The notes beneath the pieces are model-generated. The model saw only the letters and a list, made by a program, of their open reading frames with translations, was not told the DNA's origin and made no database searches. From contig SVDS01000026.1 of the NCBI GenBank assembly GCA_015057715.1, forward strand, positions 1 to 41,433: a stretch of 41,433 nucleotides of DNA, read 5' to 3'. Positions 24,667 to 31,855 of the stretch are shown one piece after another (within the stretch, counting starts at the first letter, position 1; each line of letters opens with the position of its first letter). A program made the position numbers and the translations under genes. This DNA is from Paenibacillaceae bacterium (GTDB taxonomy: Bacteria > Bacillota > Clostridia > Lachnospirales > Lachnospiraceae).

Positions 24667-25191
24667 TTATTCCTCTCTTTCTGCCATGTCTCTTTCTGCC
24701 ATGTCCTTTTCTACAGGTATTTGGGATAAATTATCATAAATACGGTCCAGAACCTTGCCCATATTCATTAAATCTTCATCGGAAAAGCCCTGAAACATCT
24801 TCATTTCTACATTATGGAAATATTCCCGGCTTTTGCTTACCATATCCATCCCTTTCTCTGTCAGGCACAATTGGTTCATCCGATTATCCTCTTTGTCGAC
24901 GATCCGGGTAATGTAACCTCCTTTTTCCAGTTTCTTTACTGATACCGCTATGGTGGCAGTGGAAACGTAAAGGCGTTTTGCGATCTCCTTTTGTGACACA
25001 TTGGAATGTTCATAAAGCATCATTAAAATCTGATGCTGGCTTCGGTATACTCCCGTCTGCTTACCCTGTTCATCTAAAATACATCGGTGCATCTTCATGA
25101 TCCGCATATATTTTGTCATAACGCTGTGCATCGGTGAGCTCATTCCCATTGGTCCTTCCGCTCCAAAATGGCACATCGGTTTCATTTTCAC
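24667..25191 (-). CDS. MarR family repressor of the ABC exporter
   Basis: A 174-residue winged-helix protein. A Met/Gly-rich N terminus (1-25) precedes the MarR core: MLYEHSNVSQKEIAKRLYVS, the recognition helix STATIAVSVKKLEKGG and the wing IVDKEDNRMNQLCLTEKG. The C terminus ends with a duplicated DMAER made by a perfect 15-base tandem repeat (24674-24703). MarR proteins in front of ABC exporters generally repress them until a toxic ligand binds. A 20-base inverted repeat over the transcription start (25214-25233) fits autorepression of the whole operon. Confidence 0.92.
   Translation of the reverse strand: MKMKPMCHFGAEGPMGMSSPMHSVMTKYMRIMKMHRCILDEQGKQTGVYRSQHQILMMLYEHSNVSQKEIAKRLYVSTATIAVSVKKLEKGGYITRIVDKEDNRMNQLCLTEKGMDMVSKSREYFHNVEMKMFQGFSDEDLMNMGKVLDRIYDNLSQIPVEKDMAERDMAEREE
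24674..24703. repeat. 15-base tandem repeat in the MarR gene
   Basis: TCTCTTTCTGCCATG occurs twice in a row without mismatch (24674-24688, 24689-24703), coding for DMAERDMAER at the protein C terminus. Confidence 0.85.
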
Positions 25192-25213
25192 GCCTCCTTT
25201 TGTTAGCTTGTTA

Positions 25214-25233
25214 ATAGTTAGCTAATTAACTAT
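25214..25233. promoter_or_regulatory. Probable MarR operator
   Basis: ATAGTTA-N6-TAACTAT inverted repeat of 20 bases, from about -1 to -6 below the -10 box and over the transcription start of the MarR-ABC operon. Confidence 0.7.
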
Positions 25234-25238
25234 ATAAA

Positions 25239-25267
25239 ATTATAACACCGCCTGATTCCCTTTACAA
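25239..25267 (-). promoter_or_regulatory. Promoter of the MarR - ABC exporter operon
   Basis: On the minus strand TTGTAA (25262-25267), 17-base spacer, perfect TATAAT (25239-25244). Confidence 0.75.
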
Positions 25268-25293
25268 TCCTTTTTTTAATGGAATTCAGGCGG
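25248..25293 (-). terminator. Hairpin after the SRAP gene that overlaps the MarR promoter
   Basis: Arms CCGCCTGATTCC (25248-25259) and GGAATTCAGGCGG (25281-25293) pair with one bulge. It lies downstream of the SRAP gene as a terminator would, but lacks a clean T run on that strand. The -35 box of the MarR promoter lies in its loop. Confidence 0.55.
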
Positions 25294-25341
25294 CTAAACC
25301 TATTTTTTTTGTAAGTTTTTGATATAAATTCTCAATTAAGG

Positions 25342-25929
25342 TTAAAATAACTTAAGCTGCTGCTGCTCATATTCCTGACGCCGCTTCAGCGGAATCTGTC
25401 TTTCCTCCAGCATATCCCGGAACGCTTCTTTGTCAGAAAGCCAGTCCCTGATCTCGTCCTTTTCCAGTATCAGCGGCATCCGGTCATGAACCGGTGCCAC
25501 AAAAGAATTGGCATTGGTTGTAAGAATTACGAAACGTTCTTCCTCAGCCCGCTGATAAAAGCCGGCCAGAAACATGGTGAGATGATGTTCTCTATAAAAG
25601 GCCGCTTTTTCCTTGTTTTTACTCCATTCATAAAATCCGCTGCATGGAATGACTGCCCTGCGTAAGAGAATGCTTTCACGAAACATGGGCTTTTGAAGTA
25701 CAGACTCTGATCTGGCATTAAAAATCACACCTTTTTTCTGAAAGTTCTCAAATCCGAAGCGCTGCCAGACAGGCATCACCTGACGATCCCTGCTGATAAG
25801 AACCATTGCCTGGCTGGTGGGATAAACGTCACCGGTCAGGCGGTCTCTGTTTATTTTGCTGTCAATTTCCCTTACCAGCTGTTCAATCTCCCGTGCTGTC
25901 TCATCATCCACATAATACCTTCCGCACAT
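25342..25929 (-). CDS. SRAP (SOS response-associated peptidase) family protein, YedK/HMCES-like
   Basis: A 195-residue protein starting MCGRY. Cys2, exposed after Met removal, is the residue that forms a thiazolidine crosslink with abasic sites in single-stranded DNA. The other key positions are present: Asn71 in FNARSES, Glu101 in CSGFYEW and His148 in HDRMPLIL. It protects abasic sites during replication. It is the third gene after dinB and a small unknown gene, with 21 bases of spacing, behind a likely LexA box, which fits the family name directly. Confidence 0.95.
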   Translation of the reverse strand: MCGRYYVDDETAREIEQLVREIDSKINRDRLTGDVYPTSQAMVLISRDRQVMPVWQRFGFENFQKKGVIFNARSESVLQKPMFRESILLRRAVIPCSGFYEWSKNKEKAAFYREHHLTMFLAGFYQRAEEERFVILTTNANSFVAPVHDRMPLILEKDEIRDWLSDKEAFRDMLEERQIPLKRRQEYEQQQLKLF

Positions 25930-25950
25930 GCCATTCTCCCTCCCTTTATT

Positions 25951-26268
25951 TTATTTTGGTAATATCATAACCCATTTGCAGGCTTCCATGTAAAAAATCA
26001 GCTTAAATTCATGGCGTATACCTCCGATTATGGCTTCGCATCCATATTCTTTGGAAGGAATTCCTGAATAAATTTTATTTTCGCTATGTTTTACCGTGAT
26101 TTCCCTTACCGTCTGGATCTCTCCGTCATCGCCTTCAAATTTAAAGCTTAACGGTCTTAAATTACAGCTGGCTGTAAACCACGCCTTACAGGCTATATGA
26201 TACATTTTACCTTTTATTTCTCCGCTGTCAATCGCCTCTGCATTGATCCCGATTCCAAAAGTGGACAT
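25951..26268 (-). CDS. Uncharacterised small protein between DinB and SRAP
   Basis: A 105-residue protein that I do not recognise. The ATG at 26268 has AGGAAG 8 bases upstream; a GTG at 26277 would add three residues but has no suitable ribosome site. It is mostly beta-strand-like with alternating hydrophobic residues, contains four cysteines (including HIACKAWFTASC and EYGCEAI) and has no membrane helix or signal peptide, so it should be cytosolic. It starts 18 bases after dinB and ends 21 bases before the SRAP gene, so it is co-transcribed with both and probably belongs to the DNA damage response. Confidence 0.75.
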   Translation of the reverse strand: MSTFGIGINAEAIDSGEIKGKMYHIACKAWFTASCNLRPLSFKFEGDDGEIQTVREITVKHSENKIYSGIPSKEYGCEAIIGGIRHEFKLIFYMEACKWVMILPK

Positions 26269-26286
26269 CCTTCTCACTTCCTGTTT

Positions 26287-27567
26287 TTATAAAATAGTCT
26301 GTCTGCTGTAATCCACAGTCCTTTTTTCCCTGCTGATTCCGCCTCCCATATGATCCAGACAGCGTGCTGCCGTATTCTGTGGTGATGTTAAAAAAGAGGC
26401 TCTTATAATAGAATCATTGCCAAACCGTTTTCTGATTTCATCCACGGTCTCATCAAGACGCTGCTGCTTTTCATAATCTCCTGTGTCAAACAGGCCAAGC
26501 TGCCGGTCACTCCCCTTCGTAATCCGGGTTGTGTGAATTCCAAGGTGACGGACCGGCTGTTCATCCCATGCCTCATCAAATACCTGGCAGGCTGTCTGAA
26601 AGATCTCTTCTGTTATATTGGTCGGGGAAGAAAGAATGGTCTGATGGCTGTAATAGTGAAAATCCCAGTCCTTGATTCCCACGGCTAACACTCCGGCACG
26701 GACGTTATCCGACCGAAGTCTTGCAGCCAGGGTTTCCGTAAGAGATAACAGTACCAGATGGGCATGTTCCTTATCTGCTACATCAAAGGCGATGGTGGTG
26801 CTGTTGCCATATCCTTTGTTGGGCGGCGGAACTGGTTCTACCGCTGAAAAATCCAGTCCATTGGCAAAGCACCAGATCACCTCTCCCATTTTGCCAAAAT
26901 GGCTTTTTATGAGTCCAGGGTCGGTTTCCGCCAGATCTTTGATTGTTTTTATTCCCAGCTGGCTAAGTTTGCGAAACGTGGCCCTGCCTACAAAAAACAG
27001 TTCACTGACCGGCAATGGCCAGAGTTTTTCCTGGATTTCTCCGGTCCACAGCGTATGAACCCGGTCTGGCTTTTTAAAATCCGAAGCCATCTTTGCCAGG
27101 ACTTTATTATCAGCAATACCAATATTAACGGTAAAGCCCAGTTCTTCTCTGATTCTCCTCCCGATTTCCAAAGCTGCTTTCTGTGGCTCTCCAAATAGTT
27201 CTTCCATTCCTGTCATATCCATGTATGCCTCATCAATGGAATATTGCTCTACTGTGGGAGAATACTCTTTCAAAATGCGGATAAAACTCTCCGAAGACCG
27301 CTGATACAGATTATAGTTGGGCGGAACCAGTAAAAGTTTTGGACACTTCTGGAGCGCCTCCGTAACGGATTGACCAGTGTGGATGCCATATTTCTTTGCC
27401 GGGATGCTCTTAGCCAGAATAATTCCATGGCGCATGGTCACATCTCCCCCCACTGCAGACGGCACCAGCCGCAGATCCAGATTTCCCGAAAGATGCTTTA
27501 AACGATAAACCGCTTCCCAGCTTAAAAACGCAGAATTTACATCAATATGAAAAATAACCCGATTCAT
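26287..27567 (-). CDS. dinB: DNA polymerase IV (Y family)
   Basis: A 426-residue Y-family translesion polymerase. Catalytic residues are visible as Asp9 in FHIDVNSAF and Asp112-Glu113 in YSIDEAYMDM; the little-finger domain occupies roughly residues 240-370. The C terminus from about 375 (DETVDEIRKRFGNDSIIRA) is slightly longer than in E. coli DinB and is common in Firmicutes relatives. It bypasses damaged bases during replication. The gene is first in an operon with a small unknown gene and SRAP and has a likely SOS box just upstream. Confidence 0.95.
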   Translation of the reverse strand: MNRVIFHIDVNSAFLSWEAVYRLKHLSGNLDLRLVPSAVGGDVTMRHGIILAKSIPAKKYGIHTGQSVTEALQKCPKLLLVPPNYNLYQRSSESFIRILKEYSPTVEQYSIDEAYMDMTGMEELFGEPQKAALEIGRRIREELGFTVNIGIADNKVLAKMASDFKKPDRVHTLWTGEIQEKLWPLPVSELFFVGRATFRKLSQLGIKTIKDLAETDPGLIKSHFGKMGEVIWCFANGLDFSAVEPVPPPNKGYGNSTTIAFDVADKEHAHLVLLSLTETLAARLRSDNVRAGVLAVGIKDWDFHYYSHQTILSSPTNITEEIFQTACQVFDEAWDEQPVRHLGIHTTRITKGSDRQLGLFDTGDYEKQQRLDETVDEIRKRFGNDSIIRASFLTSPQNTAARCLDHMGGGISREKRTVDYSRQTIL

Positions 27568-27593
27568 ACACTCACCTCTGAGTATATGATAAC

Positions 27594-27607
27594 CGAATGT
27601 ATGTTCG
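27594..27607. promoter_or_regulatory. Likely LexA (SOS) box in front of dinB
   Basis: CGAATGTATGTTCG (minus strand CGAACATACATTCG) agrees with the Gram-positive LexA consensus CRAACRNRYGTTYG at 13 of 14 positions. It ends 27 bases before the dinB start, in the promoter area. Confidence 0.75.
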
Positions 27608-27622
27608 ATTAATAGTGGAAAT

Positions 27623-27656
27623 AAAAGGATGTATTTTTATCGGAATACATCCTTTC
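27623..27656 (-). terminator. Terminator after the RelA/SpoT-like gene
   Basis: Arms AAAGGATGTATT and AATACATCCTTT (about 27624-27655) with an 8-base loop, followed on the minus strand by TTTTATTT. The hairpin begins within the stop codon region. Confidence 0.8.
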
Positions 27657-28437
27657 ATTTTTTATCCAGAAGCCGTTTTGCCTTTGTTTCTGTAATGACT
27701 TCATAGCAGTCAAATTCCGGGGCATCGGGATAAAAATATCCCAGAGACAATCCCTGTCTCACCCATTCCCCGTTCTCATATCCGAAGAACTGCACTTTTT
27801 CTATGCCCTTGGGAATTTCCATAGAATCAGAAAGTTCAAACATCTGATCCCCCAGTTCTATGTATTCCCTGCTGCTGACATCCTTTATCAGCCTTTGTTT
27901 CTCATAAAGTTCATGGATTTTTCCGTTCTTTACACCGAAGCTTTCCGGTGTATGATACTGAAGCTCAAACGCCTGCCCTTGTGGTGACCGCAGTATGGTA
28001 TTGATTCCATTATAAGGATTTTGATTATCAAGCCAGTAATTCTCAATTTCAACCGTATTATAACCAGAATTTTTGTAGATCTCAATAATTTTTAATACTT
28101 TTTCTGAAAGCACTTCCGGAGAAATGGTGTAGGTGTAGCGCAGGATGTCTTTAATTTCACACGCCTGCCCTGTCTGGCTGTATTTACGGTAGAATTTTTT
28201 TAAATAAGTGCTGACTGACTTGATCCGGCACTGAGTACCAACCATATCCACACCAGTCTGCTGTGCCACACATTTTACTTTTGTTGTAATAAGCGGTTCC
28301 TGCTTTAGTGCCTGTTTATACCACATTATGCCTTTTATCCACGCTCTTAGTACGTTTCTTTCTTTCCTGACTGCTTTCAGGCAGTAATATGGTTCCCTTA
28401 CCGGCAGGCAATCCCGGTAGTATTTCCCCCTTTGCAT
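27655..28437 (-). CDS. Orphan RelA/SpoT-like nucleotidyltransferase-fold protein
   Basis: A 260-residue cytosolic protein. Residues about 65-200 look like the synthetase fold of RelA/SpoT proteins: RIKSVSTYLKKFYRKY (basic nucleotide-binding region), KDILRYT (Asp in the place of the metal ligand), PYNGINTILRSPQGQAFELQYHT, where Glu and Gln-x-x-Thr match the E-x-Q-x-x-T motif, and a following LYEKQRL. There is no HD hydrolase, TGS or ACT domain. Similar domains occur in small alarmone synthetases, in toxic toxSAS proteins and on phage or polymorphic-toxin proteins. It appears to be a single-gene transcript between hairpins and no antitoxin was recognised. The ATG at 28437 has an AAAGGA 11 bases upstream. 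Fold call moderate, activity unknown. Confidence 0.75.
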   Translation of the reverse strand: MQRGKYYRDCLPVREPYYCLKAVRKERNVLRAWIKGIMWYKQALKQEPLITTKVKCVAQQTGVDMVGTQCRIKSVSTYLKKFYRKYSQTGQACEIKDILRYTYTISPEVLSEKVLKIIEIYKNSGYNTVEIENYWLDNQNPYNGINTILRSPQGQAFELQYHTPESFGVKNGKIHELYEKQRLIKDVSSREYIELGDQMFELSDSMEIPKGIEKVQFFGYENGEWVRQGLSLGYFYPDAPEFDCYEVITETKAKRLLDKK

Positions 28438-28530
28438 CGCTCTGAATTTCCTTTAATATTTTTATAGTACCATTCAGAATATGCTGCCTGCCCTTTAATT
28501 GTGTCTGTTTTCTGTTTTTGTTCATGTGAA

Positions 28531-28562
28531 AAGCGGAAGCCCATACCACCTGACTTCCGCTT
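28531..28562. terminator. Hairpin upstream of the RelA/SpoT-like gene
   Basis: Perfect 9-bp arms AAGCGGAAG (28531-28539) and CTTCCGCTT (28554-28562) with a 14-base loop. T-rich sequence follows on both strands (TTATTTT on plus, TTTTC on minus), so direction is unclear; it may insulate the gene from the operon upstream. Confidence 0.55.
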
Positions 28563-28798
28563 ATTTTAACTACAATCGTCGCCGCTGCAGTTCCCATTAC
28601 AGTTATTCCAGCAAGATTCGAAAAAGCAGTTCAACGTTCACACCTTTTAGTTAATACACTTAGGTATTTAAATGTTCCTGACAGCAAAGAGCTTTCTGCG
28701 ACGTAAAAGTTTCACTAGCCATTTGTGTATTTTTGATTTATCTGCTGTACACTTTATTATATGGAATGCAGAGACAAGATGTGAACTGCCCCAAAAAC

Positions 28799-28810
28799 GG
28801 AGCCGGCTCC
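28799..28810 (-). terminator. Weak terminator after GtrA
   Basis: GGAGCCGGCTCC, a 12-base perfect palindrome 13 bases after the GtrA stop, followed on the minus strand by GTTTTTGGGG. The stem is only four pairs if a loop is required. Confidence 0.4.
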
Positions 28811-28823
28811 TGCAAATCCCCCT

Positions 28824-29417
28824 TTAATCTTCCTTATTTTTAAAAATAATACGAAAAATGGGAAAAAAGACCCAGAATGAAACAGCTGAATTAATCAGCA
28901 TTGTGATCACATCTGCCATGGTTTCACCGCTCCTGCCTAAATGAAACCTGTTCATAAAGAGATCATAGACCGGAGCCTTATAAAGTCCCTGCAGGGCAGC
29001 TGCACCGATAGTAATGATCACATAGGCGATCACATACCACACGGCTGCCTTAAAAATACTGTTACTGGCTTTGAATGTCACATTTCTCTGAAGAAAGAAA
29101 TTGATCACCTGTGCGATTGCCATGGTAATTTCCACTGCCAGAAAGTACGCAAGTCCTCCGCCTCCGCCCATGGAAAGAGTTCCTGCCCCGTAATTAAAGA
29201 TATAGTAAGGAGAGCCATCTAAGTTGGAGCCGATGTGACCGATCTGGAAATTGGTATTTACAAGAGCGGTCATTTCAAATACATTCCTGAAAACCGGCAT
29301 TAAAATCATCTGCAACACCGTAACCCCGTTGGATACCATAAAAAATATTATAAATTGTGCCATTGCGGGATGTCTGTCTGTAAACGACTTCCACCCTTTT
29401 TTTAAACCTGTCAGCAT
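28824..29417 (-). CDS. GtrA family membrane protein
   Basis: A 197-residue protein with four hydrophobic helices (about residues 17-40, 85-108, 125-147 and 168-192), the layout of the GtrA family. GtrA proteins help move lipid-linked sugars, such as undecaprenyl-phosphate-glucose, across the membrane. A Gly/Tyr-rich loop between helices 1 and 2 (NLDGSPYYIFNYGAGTLSMGGGGG) is longer than usual and should be exposed. It is the last gene of an operon with two GH3 enzymes, 14 bases after the second, so it may act on a glucose-bearing lipid or wall polymer related to their substrate. Confidence 0.88.
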   Translation of the reverse strand: MLTGLKKGWKSFTDRHPAMAQFIIFFMVSNGVTVLQMILMPVFRNVFEMTALVNTNFQIGHIGSNLDGSPYYIFNYGAGTLSMGGGGGLAYFLAVEITMAIAQVINFFLQRNVTFKASNSIFKAAVWYVIAYVIITIGAAALQGLYKAPVYDLFMNRFHLGRSGETMADVITMLINSAVSFWVFFPIFRIIFKNKED

Positions 29418-29431
29418 TCCATCACTCCAAT

Positions 29432-31855
29432 CTATTTCCCGGACAGCTTCTTTTCATAAATCTTATTCGCTTTTGCATTGGAGAAAAAGCCTCCGATCAC
29501 TTTTTTTATCCCTTTCAGGAAATGGCCATTAACAACAAGAACCATTCCCTCTGCCATTTCCATGCTGACCACGCCATTTGTCATTTTTGCAATTCCCCGA
29601 AACGGCATGCTGTAAATAAAAAGGAGGTTCAAATCCGGTTTCCCCTTTGCTTCACTTTTATTTTTCAGTCCCGTCAAAATGGCGTAAATAAGTCTGGCCA
29701 GCCGGCTCTTTGCATAGTACATCTGGCAGAATGCATCATTGATTCCCAGTTCTCCGCTCCATTTCCCGTTGGGAATGGGGCGTCCTAGCAGCGTCTCAAA
29801 TTCTTCTGCGGATACATCAGCAATTTGCCCGGAATAATAAGATTTCATCTTTTCCGGTACATATGGCAGTACATCGGTGCTGCCCGAAAGAGTCAGCGTC
29901 CCGCTTAATCTTAAATCTTCCACGCTGGCTCCAATGGATATGGTATAATCTCCGTTTTCCACTTCAAAGCGTTCTGTCACCACATTCCAGTACCGGAACG
30001 TCTTGTCGTCAAAGAGGATCTCCACCGTCTTACTCTCTCCTGCTTTTAAATCAACCTTTACAAAGCCTTTTAATTCTTTTACCGGACGGAAAATTGTTTT
30101 CTCAGGCCCGCCTACATAGAGCTGGGCCACCTCTTTCCCATCCCGGTCCCCCTTGTTGCTGATGGTAAAACGAACACGGTCTTCCAATAACTGCAGACCG
30201 GAATAATCAAATGTTGTGTAGGACAATCCGAAACCAAAGGGATAACGGACTGGGATCCCTGCCGTATTGTAATACCGGTAACCCACAAAGATCCCTTCTC
30301 TGTATTCTGCACACCGTTCCTTCCCCGGAAAATAACGATATGCCGGGGTATCCGAAAGGTTCATGGGATAGCTTTCTGCTAACCGGCCGGAGGGATTGAC
30401 CTCACCGGTTATAACTGATATCATGGCTCCGGCTCCGGCCTGACCGCCTAAGTAACCATGGAGAATGGATTTGCAGCAGGACTGCCACGGCAATTCTATT
30501 ACAGATCCTGCACTTAAAACTCCCACAATGTTAGGATTGACCCTGGCCAGATCTTTCAGCAGGCTGATCTGGTTGCCTGGTATTTCCAGATGGGTCCGGT
30601 CCTGCCCCTCGGATTCACTGAGTTCATCAAGCCCGAAACAGTAAAGAACTGCATCGGCTTTTGCAGCCAGGGCAAGTGCCTGATTTTTCAGCGCTTCATT
30701 CTCTTTGCCGTTTCGTTCATATCCTTTGGAGCATCCCACCAGATTTAAGGGGGCTCTCTTTATTACCGACTCAATGGTCTCCAGAGCCAGTGGATTTACA
30801 ATGGAAGATCCTGCCCCCTGATAACGGGGGATAAATGCAAAATCTCCGATTATGGCTACCTTACAACCGGAATTTAACGGAAGCAGACCATCGTCATTTT
30901 TAAGAAGTACAATGCTTTCCAAGGAGGCCTTTCTTGCCAGTTGATGATGGGCTTCTTTGTCAAAGGATTTCTTTTTATTTTGAGGAGCTGCTGTAAGATC
31001 CAGAACAGCATCTAATAAATCATCCACACAGGTATCCAGTTGCTCCATAGTAAGTGTGCCGTTTTCTACTGCTGTTAACAGTTCTCTTGCAGAACCCAGC
31101 CCGGGTGCCGGCATCTCTAAATTAGAACCGGCCAGAACTCCCTCCACATGGTTGTTGGAACCGCCCCAGTCTGTGATGACAACTCCGTCAAATTTCCAGT
31201 CAGTGCGCAGAATATCCTTTAGCAGATGTTTATTCTCATTGGCATAAACCCCATTGACTGCGTTGTAGCTGGTCATGATGGATTTTGCGCCGCCCTCTTT
31301 TACCGCAATTTCAAAGCCTTCCAGATAAATCTCTCTGAGCGTCCGTTCGTCAAGGACGGAGTCAACGGACATCCGAAGCCGCTCCTGGCTGTTGACTGCA
31401 AAATGCTTGGGGCAGGCGTAAACCCCTTCACTTTGGATTCCCCTGATATAAGCCGCAGCCATCTTACCGGATAAAAGAGGATCTTCTGAAAAATATTCAA
31501 AATTTCTTCCGCAAAGAGGGCTTCGCTTGATATTCAGCCCTGGCCCCAGCAGGACATTTACGTCCTGGCTGGAAGCCTCTTCTCCAAGGGCCTTTCCGAT
31601 TTCCTCTGCAAGTTCCTCATCCCAGCTGTTTGCCACGGTAGCAGCCGTAGGGAAACAGGTCGCCGGCAGGGAGGCATTGAGTCCTAAATGATCCCCTGCA
31701 CCGGCCTGTTTACGCACTCCATGGGGTCCATCCGCACAAAATATGGAAGGAATTCCAAGCCGGTCGATATTTCTGGACTGCCAGACGTTTTTTCCGCTTA
31801 AGAAAGCCGCCTTTTCCTCCATTGTCATTTTTCGGATGATATCCTCATGTTTCAT
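29432..31855 (-). CDS. Cytosolic GH3 glycoside hydrolase (beta-glucosidase type)
   Basis: An 807-residue GH3 enzyme in normal domain order: catalytic barrel (about 1-290) with CGRNFEYFSEDP, KHFAVNSQE and the nucleophile Asp229 in VITDWGG; alpha/beta sandwich (about 310-520); fibronectin III-like domain (about 565-665) including YPFGFGLSYTTF; and an extra C-terminal region of about 135 residues beginning near PYVPEKMKSYYSG, which is not part of the core GH3 fold. No signal peptide is present, so it acts in the cytosol. Beta-glucosidase is the commonest activity for this layout, but xylosidase and others occur. Its ATG overlaps the stop of the preceding GH3 by four bases. Confidence 0.93.
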   Translation of the reverse strand: MKHEDIIRKMTMEEKAAFLSGKNVWQSRNIDRLGIPSIFCADGPHGVRKQAGAGDHLGLNASLPATCFPTAATVANSWDEELAEEIGKALGEEASSQDVNVLLGPGLNIKRSPLCGRNFEYFSEDPLLSGKMAAAYIRGIQSEGVYACPKHFAVNSQERLRMSVDSVLDERTLREIYLEGFEIAVKEGGAKSIMTSYNAVNGVYANENKHLLKDILRTDWKFDGVVITDWGGSNNHVEGVLAGSNLEMPAPGLGSARELLTAVENGTLTMEQLDTCVDDLLDAVLDLTAAPQNKKKSFDKEAHHQLARKASLESIVLLKNDDGLLPLNSGCKVAIIGDFAFIPRYQGAGSSIVNPLALETIESVIKRAPLNLVGCSKGYERNGKENEALKNQALALAAKADAVLYCFGLDELSESEGQDRTHLEIPGNQISLLKDLARVNPNIVGVLSAGSVIELPWQSCCKSILHGYLGGQAGAGAMISVITGEVNPSGRLAESYPMNLSDTPAYRYFPGKERCAEYREGIFVGYRYYNTAGIPVRYPFGFGLSYTTFDYSGLQLLEDRVRFTISNKGDRDGKEVAQLYVGGPEKTIFRPVKELKGFVKVDLKAGESKTVEILFDDKTFRYWNVVTERFEVENGDYTISIGASVEDLRLSGTLTLSGSTDVLPYVPEKMKSYYSGQIADVSAEEFETLLGRPIPNGKWSGELGINDAFCQMYYAKSRLARLIYAILTGLKNKSEAKGKPDLNLLFIYSMPFRGIAKMTNGVVSMEMAEGMVLVVNGHFLKGIKKVIGGFFSNAKANKIYEKKLSGK

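Larger units (their letters stand above)
28438..28823. other. Intergenic region between GtrA and the RelA/SpoT-like gene
   Basis: A 386-base gap. It contains the hairpin 28531-28562 and the short palindrome at 28799-28810. A 93-codon frame (28316-28597) crosses it, but it spans the hairpin and overlaps the next gene in another frame, so I do not call it. No other element was seen. Confidence 0.5.

Noticed and set aside
28316-28597. 93-codon minus-strand frame upstream of the RelA/SpoT-like gene, possibly an antitoxin
   Set aside because: It overlaps the start of the next gene in a different frame, spans a perfect 9-bp hairpin, and its sequence shows no recognisable fold.
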